Below, piece by piece: positions 51,813 to 60,676 of a stretch of 64,000 bases of DNA; the stretch's first letter is position 1; the number at the start of each line of letters is the position of its first letter. The stretch is taken from assembly GCF_014486695.1 (NCBI RefSeq), contig NZ_JACTAB010000006.1, positions 82,674-146,673 on the forward strand. The letters run 5' to 3'. This stretch comes from Flavobacterium buctense (GTDB lineage Bacteria; Bacteroidota; Bacteroidia; Flavobacteriales; Flavobacteriaceae). Below the pieces are notes generated by a model. That model was not told the origin of the DNA. It saw only the letters and a list, made by a program, of their open reading frames with translations, and searched no databases. A program made the position numbers and the translations under genes.

Positions 51813-54812
51813 CTACGCCCTCCACTCACTAAACTGTCCTTCAGCCTGTTCCATAATCTCTTGCAATATGCCGTTTAGTTCATTGATACTGACTTTACCT
51901 CGCAGTTCTTTTTTTACCGCTAATCTTATGGCTGCTTTAGCATCTTCTTTATTCATCCAGTCAATTTGTAAATTGCTTTTTACCGCTTTTACAACGCCAT
52001 GAACAATATCTTGAATGGGGCCGCTTTCGTTAATGATTTCTTTTTTGGAAGCCAAGATATCGTAGAATGCCAACTCCTCATCGCTTAATCCCAACTCTTT
52101 TATTCGGTGGTCTTCGTCCTGTAGTTGCTTAGCGCGTTCTATCAGTTCGGCTATGGTGGTATAGGAGTCAATGGCATTCAAATGATATCGCTCTATCACT
52201 TTTTCCAGTTCTTCTTTTAGCGAAGTATATTTTCTAATGTTTTTGTGCAAACGTAGCTTAACTTCATCCAACAAAATGGAACGCATCAAAGCTATCTTAA
52301 TATCAATACTGTCTTTTTCTTCTTTGGCTCCCAAAAGGAATTCTTCATTCAAAATAGAAATATCCGCACGCTCTAATCCTGCCATCGCAAATACATCTAC
52401 GATGTCTTCTGATTCTATACTGCGACTAATTAATTCCTTGATTTGGTCTTTCTGATTGCCTCGACTACTTTTTACTGATTTAGCATTGCGTATGGCTTTT
52501 GACAAGTGTTGGGCAAACAATACATCCACCGAATACTCTTGAATCTGTGGTTGCGATTTTACTATTGACAACAATCCGGTCAATTTCTTTTCTTCCAACA
52601 TAAACAGATTGGATTCTTCGTCGTTTTTGATGATACTGTTCAGTGCTTTTCTAACCAACAATACTTTATCTCCATCTCGCAAACCTTTCCAATTATGGTA
52701 TTCAATGCCTTCCGGTAATAATGATTGGCAAACTTCTACCTGATTAAAGAACATATTCAAGGCTTGTTCCATATCAATGGTAGGTTTTCCTTGACCGCCA
52801 CCGCCCGTGTATTTATTGGTGGCTGTTTTCAATTGGTCGCCAATACCGATGTAATCCACAATAACGCCCGACGGTTTGTCCTTAAACACACGGTTGGTTC
52901 TGGTTATGGCTTGCATCAGGTTATGGCCTTTCATAATTTTATCTACATACATCGTATGCACACAAGGAGCATCAAAACCGGTTAACCACATATCGCGAAC
53001 AATAACGATTTGCAATGGGTCTTTCGGATTACGGAAACGTTTCTTTAAGGCTTCGGTAGCGTCTTGGGTGCGCAAGTGCTCGTTCCATTCAATAGGGTCG
53101 CTCGAGATATTACCCGTCATCACCACCGCTATTTCAGGACAGCCTTCAATAGCTTTCAAGGCATCATACATTTTTACACTGTTACGGCGACTCATACACA
53201 CTACCATCGCTTTGCCCGGTAAAGTTTCTGTTCGGTTTTTAAAGTGCTTCATGATGTCTTCCGCTACTTTGGCAACCCTTTCTGCCGAACCTGCCGCATC
53301 TTCTATCGCTGCCCATTTCAAACTGCTGTCGTCTTCCACATCAGCGGTGATGGCATCTACTTCGGCGTCTAAGTTTTCATTCCACAAATGGAGTTTCGCC
53401 AAGCGCGGTTCATAGTATATAGGCACCGTAGCTTTATCATCCACAGCTTGCTTGATGTCATAAATGTGTATCGTTTCCCCAAATACTTCCTGTGTATCGG
53501 CATCTTTGCTATCTACAGGTGTTCCGGTAAACCCAATAAACGAAGCATTAGGCAACGCTTTACGCAAGTTAGAAGCAAAGCCGTCTAACAAACCGTACTG
53601 CGTTCTATGGGCTTCGTCTGCCATAACGATGATGTTTTCTCTTTCGGATAGGATAGGGTGTTCGGTTTCGCCTAGTTGGGCATCGTTCCCCATTTTCAAA
53701 CGGAACTTTTCTATAGTAGTGAATATCACACCACCGCTTCCGGTAGATAACAATCGTCGCAAATCATCGGTGGAGTCGGCATGTTGTACATCGCCCACCA
53801 AGTCTTTGGCTAAGACAAAATTTTCATACAACTGAAAGTCCAAATCACTTCTATCGACTTGGACTACTATCGTTGGGTTTTTTAATTCGGGTAAGCTGCG
53901 AAGTATTCCGGCATAAATAGCCATTGAGATACTTTTACCGCTCCCTTGGGTGTGCCAAATCACGCCAATACGACCATCACCAAGAGGCTTAATCGCTTTC
54001 TTGGCGGCTTCTACCGCAAAGTTTACCCCAAAGTACTGATGGTATTTGGCGCCTTTTTTAATCAAAGTGCCATTGTGGTCTTCAAAGAACACAAAGTTTT
54101 TAATATAGTTGAGCAATCGGTCTTTGGGAAACAAACCTTGGATTAAGGTGTGCATCTGAAAATCATCCTCTATGATGGTTGTGCCATCCATGCTTTTCCA
54201 AGCGGCATACCATTCGGCTGAAGCATTAAACATACCGTGTTGGGCTTCGTTACCGTCGCTTACTATGGTTAGGGCATTGTATTCAAACAATAACGGAATG
54301 TCTTTTCTGTAATGTTGTATTTGGTTAAAGGCTTCGTCTATCGTAGTGTTTTCGTCAAACCAGTTTTTGAGTTCAAACAGCACCAACGGAATCCCGTTGA
54401 TGTAAATAATAATATCAGGGCGGCGTTTGTTTTTGCCTACGATGCTAAACTGATTGACCACCCAAAAAGTATTGTTCTCCGGATTTTGAAAATCAATCGG
54501 GTAGAGGTGAACTGCTTTTTCATTGCCTTGGACATCCTTGTATTCATAATCCAACCCTTTGGTGAGTTTTAAATGAAAACTGCGGTTGCGATAATCAATA
54601 TCAGCCCCAAGATTATTGCAAAAGTCTGCCACTGCCAAGTGTTGTATTTCCTCAGGCAAGTGAGGATATTGTTTTTGAATAAACGACAACAGTGGGCCTT
54701 TCAAAATAACCGCATTGGCATTCTCGGGCAAGTCAGGGCCTTTGATATGCTGGTATCCCAAATCGGTTAGCCAGTCTATAGTGGCTTGTTCTATTAGCGC
54801 TTCGGTGGTCAT
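51813..54812 (-). CDS. hsdR: Type I restriction enzyme, R (motor and nuclease) subunit
   Basis: The 999-residue protein has an N-terminal PD-(D/E)xK nuclease (Asp133, Glu147, Lys149 in PDIIIYINGIPLVLFELKN) and a superfamily 2 DNA translocase: Walker A TQGSGKS at 288-294, DEAH at 399-402 (VMADEAHRTQYG), motif III FIGFTGTPV and later helicase motifs. The C-terminal helical region interacts with the HsdM/HsdS core. It cuts DNA after translocating when the target is unmethylated. It lies 12 bases after hsdS. All motifs look intact. Confidence 0.95.
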   Translation of the reverse strand: MTTEALIEQATIDWLTDLGYQHIKGPDLPENANAVILKGPLLSFIQKQYPHLPEEIQHLAVADFCNNLGADIDYRNRSFHLKLTKGLDYEYKDVQGNEKAVHLYPIDFQNPENNTFWVVNQFSIVGKNKRRPDIIIYINGIPLVLFELKNWFDENTTIDEAFNQIQHYRKDIPLLFEYNALTIVSDGNEAQHGMFNASAEWYAAWKSMDGTTIIEDDFQMHTLIQGLFPKDRLLNYIKNFVFFEDHNGTLIKKGAKYHQYFGVNFAVEAAKKAIKPLGDGRIGVIWHTQGSGKSISMAIYAGILRSLPELKNPTIVVQVDRSDLDFQLYENFVLAKDLVGDVQHADSTDDLRRLLSTGSGGVIFTTIEKFRLKMGNDAQLGETEHPILSERENIIVMADEAHRTQYGLLDGFASNLRKALPNASFIGFTGTPVDSKDADTQEVFGETIHIYDIKQAVDDKATVPIYYEPRLAKLHLWNENLDAEVDAITADVEDDSSLKWAAIEDAAGSAERVAKVAEDIMKHFKNRTETLPGKAMVVCMSRRNSVKMYDALKAIEGCPEIAVVMTGNISSDPIEWNEHLRTQDATEALKKRFRNPKDPLQIVIVRDMWLTGFDAPCVHTMYVDKIMKGHNLMQAITRTNRVFKDKPSGVIVDYIGIGDQLKTATNKYTGGGGQGKPTIDMEQALNMFFNQVEVCQSLLPEGIEYHNWKGLRDGDKVLLVRKALNSIIKNDEESNLFMLEEKKLTGLLSIVKSQPQIQEYSVDVLFAQHLSKAIRNAKSVKSSRGNQKDQIKELISRSIESEDIVDVFAMAGLERADISILNEEFLLGAKEEKDSIDIKIALMRSILLDEVKLRLHKNIRKYTSLKEELEKVIERYHLNAIDSYTTIAELIERAKQLQDEDHRIKELGLSDEELAFYDILASKKEIINESGPIQDIVHGVVKAVKSNLQIDWMNKEDAKAAIRLAVKKELRGKVSINELNGILQEIMEQAEGQFSEWRA

Positions 54813-54824
54813 TTTCCTTTACAA

Positions 54825-56030
54825 TTAGTTTTCTCTAAACTCTTTTAATCGTACCTCACCACTAATGAGCTTGGGTAATAAGGTATCGCGCAATTGGGTT
54901 AGGGTTTGGTTTTCTATTAAATTTTCTAATATTTGATTGAAAATTGGCTCTATTTTATTTTGAAACTCTTGTTTATCTAATTGATTTGGAATAGCTAAAA
55001 AAGTTTCTTTTAGATGACTAATCTTAATATGTCCCATTGTTGTTGCTCTATCAGCTGCAATTGCTTTAAAATGAGCAATGATATTTTTTAATAAAAAATA
55101 AAGCGTTTCAATTGATAAACAACCATTAGGTAACACATTAAAAATATGTTGATTTAATAAAGCTTCTCCTTTATCCCAAAGAAAAATATCAAGCGTAGCA
55201 GACCAAGAGAATAGAACAGACCCATCATTTATAATTTGTTCTTTTTTAACTTCTTTGGTTGATTTACCAGTGTTTTTTGTTATGCCACCATTTAACTCAG
55301 AAATCTTAATCACATATTTTCCTTCATTGATAAGTTCACTTGGTTTAAAAGCAGCTCCATTGACATAATTGGCAATATCATAAACACTCTTGACTTCCCA
55401 ACCTTTAGGTATCATACCCAGTTCACTCTCTACAAATTCCCCATCCTGAAACGGTCCAAAATCTACAAACCAGTGTTTGTATAGTGCCATGGCCATTTCT
55501 TCTAGTGTTTTGTTGATGGCTAGGTTGTTTTCTATTTTGTCGTCTATGGCGGATAGGATGGAGGCTATGGTTTGTTGTTCTTGGAGTGGTGGTAGTTCTA
55601 ATTTTATATTCTGAAAAGCCTCTTTAGCTACTCTTTGTCTTCCTGAAGTTCCAATCATATTTGCTTCCGCAAATTGTCTTACATAAGGTTCGCGAGATAA
55701 ATAATATACAAAGTCTGTATTAGAGATGCCATCTTTGCCTCTAAATACTAGAAACTCAGTTGAACCAAAGCCAACATTATTTTTGAGTTCTCTAACTTGA
55801 CATATTTTTCCATTCTCTAAACAAGGGGTAATTCTAGCAAACAAGGTATCATTATTTTGAAATTTTGCTCCACCTTTTAGAGGTTTAAAATCTGAAGGTA
55901 TTACAGTTTTTAAATTGGCATCTAAATCTTTCATTTCTACAAATGAGTATTTCTCATTTGCCTTTAGTTTGACTAATGGGTTAATATCAATGAAGTCTGA
56001 GAGTTTATATGTTTTCCAGTTGTTTGGCAT
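54825..56030 (-). CDS. hsdS: Type I restriction-modification specificity subunit
   Basis: The 401-residue protein has two target-recognition domains, about 1-150 and 210-350, each followed by a conserved coiled-coil segment: LPPLQEQQTIASILSAIDDK between them and a similar IENQTLTQLRDTLLPKLISG at the end. Each domain reads one half of the bipartite DNA target. It starts 4 bases after the histidine kinase gene. There is no second hsdS, and no inverted repeats were noticed that would allow shuffling of the recognition domains. Confidence 0.9.
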   Translation of the reverse strand: MPNNWKTYKLSDFIDINPLVKLKANEKYSFVEMKDLDANLKTVIPSDFKPLKGGAKFQNNDTLFARITPCLENGKICQVRELKNNVGFGSTEFLVFRGKDGISNTDFVYYLSREPYVRQFAEANMIGTSGRQRVAKEAFQNIKLELPPLQEQQTIASILSAIDDKIENNLAINKTLEEMAMALYKHWFVDFGPFQDGEFVESELGMIPKGWEVKSVYDIANYVNGAAFKPSELINEGKYVIKISELNGGITKNTGKSTKEVKKEQIINDGSVLFSWSATLDIFLWDKGEALLNQHIFNVLPNGCLSIETLYFLLKNIIAHFKAIAADRATTMGHIKISHLKETFLAIPNQLDKQEFQNKIEPIFNQILENLIENQTLTQLRDTLLPKLISGEVRLKEFREN

Positions 56031-56034
56031 TTAG

Positions 56035-57126
56035 TTAGTCTTTAGATTTTTCAATTTTTAAAGTGAATATATTCCATGCTAAGTTTATGCTGTCATCGTT
56101 AGAAACATCTTTGCATGTAAAGTATAAGTTGCCATTAAAATGTTTAGATAATTGTTTTGCGTTGTAAAGTCCCATACCAGTGCCTTCTTTTGAAGCTTTA
56201 TTTACAGATGACCTAAATCCTTTTAAAAATAAATACCTTCTTTCTGATTCAGGGATTGCTCTGCCATAGGAGTGAACTTCAATAATTATATTTTGTGCTT
56301 CTTCTTTTATCAATACTTTGGGTCCAATTCTTTTTGGGAATTCAGAATATTTTAATGCATTCTCGATTAATATTTTAACCAATATTTCGAAGTATTCTTT
56401 TTCTCCTTTTATTTTACCTGAACTGGTACCACTAAAATCAATTTCTGCCTTATCTTTTTTAAAGTCATTTCTATAAATCTTTACTATTTTACTAACAGAC
56501 CTATGTACTATAAAAGATTTGTCGTAATTCAGTTTTAGATTCTCAAAATAGTCAGGAATGTAAAATTTAAAATTATCTAAAATAAATTTAATAAGTCTAC
56601 TGCCAACATATATCTTTTTTATATTCTCAGATTGCTCATCAAACTTATCTTCCCACTCGGCTTCATTTTGAATATTCATTATAGCATCAATGTTTCCTGA
56701 AATCTTAGAGTTTAAACCTCTTAATTCATGTAGATTTTGGGTTACGATGTCTATTGGAATATACTCCTTGAAATTAACTAAATCATATTCAAATTGAATT
56801 TGCTTTTTTAAATACAATAAATTAAACTTATTGTCAGGGTACTTCTTGCCAAGATTATTGTATTTAGATTTTACTTCGTTTAGATTAGTTATTAAACCAA
56901 TGTAGCAAACAAAATCTAAATTTAGGTAAGTAAATCCCAGTGGGTCAATGCCAAAAATTATTTCACTGGTAGAACCTTTACCAAGTATTTTATTATAGAA
57001 CTCGGTTAAACTTTTTTTATTTGTTTCTTTCCGATACTCTTTTGGCAAGTCAGTTAATCTTCCATCAAAAAATAATACATCTTTTTTATCTTGTAAAATG
57101 TATGGATAAGAATATAGATTTCTCAT
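56035..57126 (-). CDS. Histidine kinase-like ATPase embedded in the type I R-M operon
   Basis: The 363-residue protein has a possible phospho-acceptor His133 in QNLHELRGLNSKISG, comparable to the H-E-L-R box of histidine kinases, followed by a GHKL ATPase domain: N-box ILIENALKY (Asn256), F-box FLKGFRSS and G2 GTGMGL at 315-320. The first glycine box reads VHSYGRAI and lacks the usual aspartate, so nucleotide binding may be altered. No sensor or membrane domain is visible; the first 120 residues are of unknown type. The ATG overlaps the receiver gene's stop by 4 bases, and hsdS starts 4 bases later. Confidence 0.8.
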   Translation of the reverse strand: MRNLYSYPYILQDKKDVLFFDGRLTDLPKEYRKETNKKSLTEFYNKILGKGSTSEIIFGIDPLGFTYLNLDFVCYIGLITNLNEVKSKYNNLGKKYPDNKFNLLYLKKQIQFEYDLVNFKEYIPIDIVTQNLHELRGLNSKISGNIDAIMNIQNEAEWEDKFDEQSENIKKIYVGSRLIKFILDNFKFYIPDYFENLKLNYDKSFIVHRSVSKIVKIYRNDFKKDKAEIDFSGTSSGKIKGEKEYFEILVKILIENALKYSEFPKRIGPKVLIKEEAQNIIIEVHSYGRAIPESERRYLFLKGFRSSVNKASKEGTGMGLYNAKQLSKHFNGNLYFTCKDVSNDDSINLAWNIFTLKIEKSKD

Positions 57127-57815
57127 AAAAGATTGGTAATCGAATCAGTTATTGATAATAAATTATCGATTCTTTCTAAAACAGTTGAGTTACTAGATAA
57201 TTCTTTAACTTTAGACATAGCAACTTTTTTGTTACCACCATAATTATCAATGATGAGTTTTATTTCATCCAAAGTATTAGCATTAACAATCTCTTTTGCA
57301 ATTAATTTTTTTTCAATTTCAAAATGATAATTTGGTGAAAATGCCTTTTTAATTCCATCATCTAATTTTGCTTTGAAGTCTAGGAACTCTAAATCTTTTC
57401 CAATAAAATCATCCGCTTCATCCGCTTCAGCTTTATATTTAGTAATTGACCATTCAGCTCCAGTATACATAATAACAACAGTATTTGGACAAGTACTTTT
57501 TAAATATTTTAGAATTCCCCAACCTTCTGTTTTGGGTGCTATGTTTTGACCTATACCTTGAATATCAAGAACTACTACATGGTATTTTTTTCTAATAAAA
57601 TCATCTATATTGTCAATGTCTGTAAATTGAGTAATATTATAACCATCAGATTGTAATCTTTTGATATGCGAAATTTCCTCATCGTCTATAAATGCTATTC
57701 TTGCCTTGAATTTTGATTTTTCAAATTCTTCAGTTGTTAATTCTTTTAAAGGAGATAATTCTACTGGTTGTGGTTCATTTTTTTTTGAAAAAAAACTTAG
57801 TATTGATTTAATCAT
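57123..57815 (-). CDS. Response-regulator receiver protein, stand-alone, of the R-M operon
   Basis: The start is placed at 57815 (MIKSILSFFSKK); an upstream ATG at 57842 would leave only 7 bases to hsdM. Within 230 residues the receiver fold is complete: acidic Asp44 and Asp45, phospho-acceptor Asp84 (VVVLDIQGIG), Thr118 (MYTGAEW) and Lys140 (DFIGKDLEF). A helical tail (about 160-230) has no DNA-binding motif, so the output is probably protein interaction, possibly with HsdM, HsdS or HsdR. It is translationally coupled to the kinase gene. Confidence 0.85.
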   Translation of the reverse strand: MIKSILSFFSKKNEPQPVELSPLKELTTEEFEKSKFKARIAFIDDEEISHIKRLQSDGYNITQFTDIDNIDDFIRKKYHVVVLDIQGIGQNIAPKTEGWGILKYLKSTCPNTVVIMYTGAEWSITKYKAEADEADDFIGKDLEFLDFKAKLDDGIKKAFSPNYHFEIEKKLIAKEIVNANTLDEIKLIIDNYGGNKKVAMSKVKELSSNSTVLERIDNLLSITDSITNLL

Positions 57816-57849
57816 AAGTATCAATTTTACTGTTATAAACATTTCTGAT

Positions 57850-59439
57850 CTATATCTTCTTAAAATTCTCTATTATCCTTTCTTGCAACTCATTCCCTTT
57901 AGCAAACTGTTCTTGTAAAGTAGCTTGCAGGGCAGCCATTTTATCTTCAAAGGCAATCCCATCGTCTTCCACTTCTTCGGTACCTACATAAATACCTGGC
58001 GTTAGTTTATAGTCTTGCTTTTGTACTTCAGCAAGGGTGGCATTATAGCTGTACCCATCGGTGTTTTCGTAATCGCCACTTATATTACGCCAAGCGTGGT
58101 AAGTCGCTGCTACTTTGTCAATGTCGGCATCGGTAAACACACGCAACTTGCGGCTTTCCATAGTCCCCATTTTACTGGTGTCTATAAAAAGGATTTCATC
58201 TGTACGTTTACGGTGTAGGCCGTCTTTGCCATCACGATTACGGCTTAAAATAAAGATACAGGCGGGTATGCCGGTGGTTAAAAACAATTTATCAGGTAGG
58301 CGCACAATACAGTCAATCATATTGTTGTTTACCATAAACTCACGAACGTTTTTCTCGCCTTTGTTGTTAGAGGTCATTGCGCCATTGGCCATTACTACCG
58401 AGGCGGTTCCTTTATTGCTGAGGTGACTCCAAAAGGTTTGCATCCACATATAGTTGGCACTACCATCGGTAGTAAATTCCTCTTTTGGTCCAAAGAGGCG
58501 GGGGTCATTTTCGGGTAAGTCTTCCGGGTGCCATTGGCTTACGTTAAACGGTGGGTTTACTATGATAAAGTCGGCTTTCAAATCGGGGAACTTGTCTTGT
58601 AGTAAAGAGTCGCCCAAGCGCACATCAAAAGACAAATCGCGTAAGGCTAAGTTCATTTTGCACAAACGCAAAGTACCGTCATAACGCTCTTGCCCATATA
58701 TGGAAATTTTCTTTTTATCGCCACCATGGCTTTCCAAAAACTTGAGTGATTGCACAAACATACCACCCGAGCCACAAGCGGCATCAAAGATTTTCCCTTC
58801 ATAGGGTTCAATCATTTCCACCATCAAACGCACGATACTGCCTGGCGTAAAGAACTGTCCGGCACCACTGCCTTCAGCCAAGGCAAACTTGCCAATGTAA
58901 TATTCATATACACGCCCAAGGATATCGCTTTCAGGGTTTTCTTTTTGGGAGAGTTTCGGGTTTGAGAGTAAGTTAATCAGTCCGCCTACTTGTCGGGCCG
59001 TTAGTTGGCTTTTGACAAAAATACGGGGTAAGATGCCTTTCAAATCAGGTCTAAACTTACCCAAAGTACTATCCAAAGTATCAAAGGCATCATCTACAAT
59101 CACTTTAATATTGTCCTGCTCGGCATTGGCTTTAAGGTATTCCCAAGTGGCTTCTTTTGGAATGATATATACATTTTTAGATAAATACTCATCAGTATCT
59201 TCTATAACATAGTTAATTGTTTCTTGGTCTTCGGTGTAATAAGGGGATGTTTTGTCATTTACCAATTTCAGCAATTCCTCTTTGCGCATCTCGTAACGCT
59301 CGCTCATGTGCTTGAGGAAAATCATCGGCAACACATAGTCTTTGTATTGATTCTCAGCCACAGCACCACGCAATTCATTGGCCGCTTTCCAAAGTTCTTG
59401 TTCAAAATTAATATCGGCTTTTACAGTAGTTTTAGCCAT
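57850..59439 (-). CDS. hsdM: Type I restriction-modification DNA methyltransferase subunit
   Basis: The 529-residue N6-adenine methyltransferase has the SAM-binding motif FDAACGSGG at 218-226 and the catalytic NPPF at 295-298. An N-terminal HsdM_N helical domain (about 10-150, ELRGAVAENQYKDYVLPMIFLKHM) contacts HsdS. With HsdS it methylates the target and protects host DNA. It is the first gene of the operon and has a strong promoter. The receiver gene follows at 34 bases from its favoured start. Confidence 0.95.
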   Translation of the reverse strand: MAKTTVKADINFEQELWKAANELRGAVAENQYKDYVLPMIFLKHMSERYEMRKEELLKLVNDKTSPYYTEDQETINYVIEDTDEYLSKNVYIIPKEATWEYLKANAEQDNIKVIVDDAFDTLDSTLGKFRPDLKGILPRIFVKSQLTARQVGGLINLLSNPKLSQKENPESDILGRVYEYYIGKFALAEGSGAGQFFTPGSIVRLMVEMIEPYEGKIFDAACGSGGMFVQSLKFLESHGGDKKKISIYGQERYDGTLRLCKMNLALRDLSFDVRLGDSLLQDKFPDLKADFIIVNPPFNVSQWHPEDLPENDPRLFGPKEEFTTDGSANYMWMQTFWSHLSNKGTASVVMANGAMTSNNKGEKNVREFMVNNNMIDCIVRLPDKLFLTTGIPACIFILSRNRDGKDGLHRKRTDEILFIDTSKMGTMESRKLRVFTDADIDKVAATYHAWRNISGDYENTDGYSYNATLAEVQKQDYKLTPGIYVGTEEVEDDGIAFEDKMAALQATLQEQFAKGNELQERIIENFKKI

Positions 59440-59476
59440 AAAGGGTATTATTATTTATTGGGTTAGGGTAATTCCT

Positions 59477-59507
59477 CAAACATACCAAATTTCTCACACA
59501 TAAACAA
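59477..59507 (-). promoter_or_regulatory. Promoter of the type I R-M operon
   Basis: TTG (59507-59505) is followed by 20 bases and then TATGTTTG (59484-59477), both as in the Bacteroidota consensus, 37 bases upstream of the hsdM start. Confidence 0.75.
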
Positions 59508-59525
59508 TCCCCATTAATGGGGATT
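59506..59525. promoter_or_regulatory. Perfect 20-bp palindrome overlapping the R-M promoter
   Basis: AATCCCCATTAATGGGGATT is perfectly self-complementary. Its last two bases form the first two of the TTG -33 element on the minus strand. A bound repressor would block polymerase. It could instead be a weak terminator of the gene at 59667, but the T-run is poor. Confidence 0.55.
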
Positions 59526-59666
59526 ATCAACAAGTATTCTAAACTAAAAATCTTACGAGTAGCTTGTTTTGGGTTGGTTTGAAGGTAAAGGTACCACTCA
59601 ACAGTCTTTGTTCTTTACGGTTTTCCGTAGTAGGATAAAAAAGCGGTTGAAAGACCATAGGATAAT

Positions 59667-60323
59667 TTAAAACCCTAACAATTTAGTATCTATCCCAATA
59701 CCAAAGCCCCACCACCATTTTTGATTGTACATCCATTTTCTACCATCAGAAGTAGTGGCAAAATCATACCCTATGGGTATAGCAACAAATGATATAGCAT
59801 TATAAGTATAAGTTGCTGTCAGCCCCGCGGAAATAAAAAGCTGCGTTGATTTGGTTACTATTTGCCCATCAGTGTTATCTATATTCAGTTCTTCACCACT
59901 GGGTGCTATAATGGCACCAAAAGAGAGTTTGTGTGTAGAAACAGTTTGATTGGCAAAGTACCGGTCCGTTTTCCAATTTAATAATCCGATATTAATCCCC
60001 GCATTTTTAACACCTGTAGAAACAAATTGCGGTTTATTGTCTTGTGCTTCTCTCACTTTGAAAGGGACTGTAATTATGGAAAAAATAGGTCTTCCTATAC
60101 GAGTTCTATTGCTATATACATTTTCTTTGAGCGTAAATTTAAAGGAACATTTTTGAGGAGTAAAGTTGCTATCATAGTAATCAATTAAAAGTTCACCGGG
60201 TTGGGGGGTAACTTTAAAGATATTCATGCTGTTGCTTGCGCAGGGTGGTGTGCTTTGCGCAACAACTTTTGTAAAAAGCACTAGTAAACTTGCAGTTAGT
60301 GTGATCAATAATCTCGTTCTCAT
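59667..60323 (-). CDS. Outer-membrane protein, barrel-like
   Basis: The 218-residue product has a signal peptide (MRTRLLITLTASLLVLFTKVVAQ). The mature part contains alternating strands (RFLLNWKTDRYF-type segments) and ends MYNQKWWWGFGIGIDTKLLGF with a terminal phenylalanine, typical of outer-membrane barrels. No function is recognised. It is monocistronic, directly upstream of the R-M promoter. Confidence 0.7.
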   Translation of the reverse strand: MRTRLLITLTASLLVLFTKVVAQSTPPCASNSMNIFKVTPQPGELLIDYYDSNFTPQKCSFKFTLKENVYSNRTRIGRPIFSIITVPFKVREAQDNKPQFVSTGVKNAGINIGLLNWKTDRYFANQTVSTHKLSFGAIIAPSGEELNIDNTDGQIVTKSTQLFISAGLTATYTYNAISFVAIPIGYDFATTSDGRKWMYNQKWWWGFGIGIDTKLLGF

Positions 60324-60588
60324 ACCTATAGAATTTTAAAAGTTACACTACAATAAACTATAGCCGGTAACCCCCAAAAGAATTACCTAACTATAGCTTT
60401 CCAAAAAAAGTGTGGTATTTGAACAGTTGGAAAGAATATATTTAAAAGTAACTAAAATAGCGCAAACGAGGTACTTTACCGATAGCATTTTACACTTTGT
60501 CGGTATTTCACAACTCTTAATCGGGAAAAGCTAAATCTCCCATCTTTCACCTCCCTACTCCCAACTTCCATCTCCCAACTACCAACTC
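60324..60588. other. Gene-free region with pyrimidine-rich repeat
   Basis: The left part holds a weak promoter for the outer-membrane protein gene (TAACTTTT on the minus strand). The right part (60550-60588) is a CTCCCAACT-like loose repeat similar to the heptanucleotide array at 49052. No reading frame or RNA was found. Confidence 0.5.
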
Positions 60589-60624
60589 AAAAAAACTCCC
60601 CGCCATGTCACCACAGCGAGGAGT
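60589..60624 (-). terminator. Terminator of the 249-residue protein gene
   Basis: On the minus strand ACTCC-TCGC pairs with GCGG-GGAGT, followed by seven T residues. Confidence 0.65.
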
Positions 60625-60636
60625 CCTAAAAAAATA

Positions 60637-60676
60637 AACCTTAGTCCCTTAGCGCCTAAGCACCTTAGAACCTCTT
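60637..60676. repeat. Short CTTAG array
   Basis: Four CTTAG/CTAAG units recur at about 10-base spacing (AACCTTAGTCCCTTAGCGCC and onward), the same word as at 8498 and 63734. It directly adjoins the stop of the neighbouring gene. Confidence 0.6.

Noticed and set aside
52876..53415. 179-codon plus-strand frame antisense to hsdR
   Set aside because: It lies opposite the conserved helicase domain and gives no recognisable protein.
54825..56030. Phase-variable hsdS with inverted repeats or second S gene
   Set aside because: Only one hsdS is present and no recombinase or inverted repeats flanking the recognition domains were seen.
59506..59525. Palindrome as a terminator of the outer-membrane protein gene
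   Set aside because: The bases following on the minus strand are TTGTTTATG, with no good T-run, and the overlap with a consensus promoter favours an operator. Not fully excluded.
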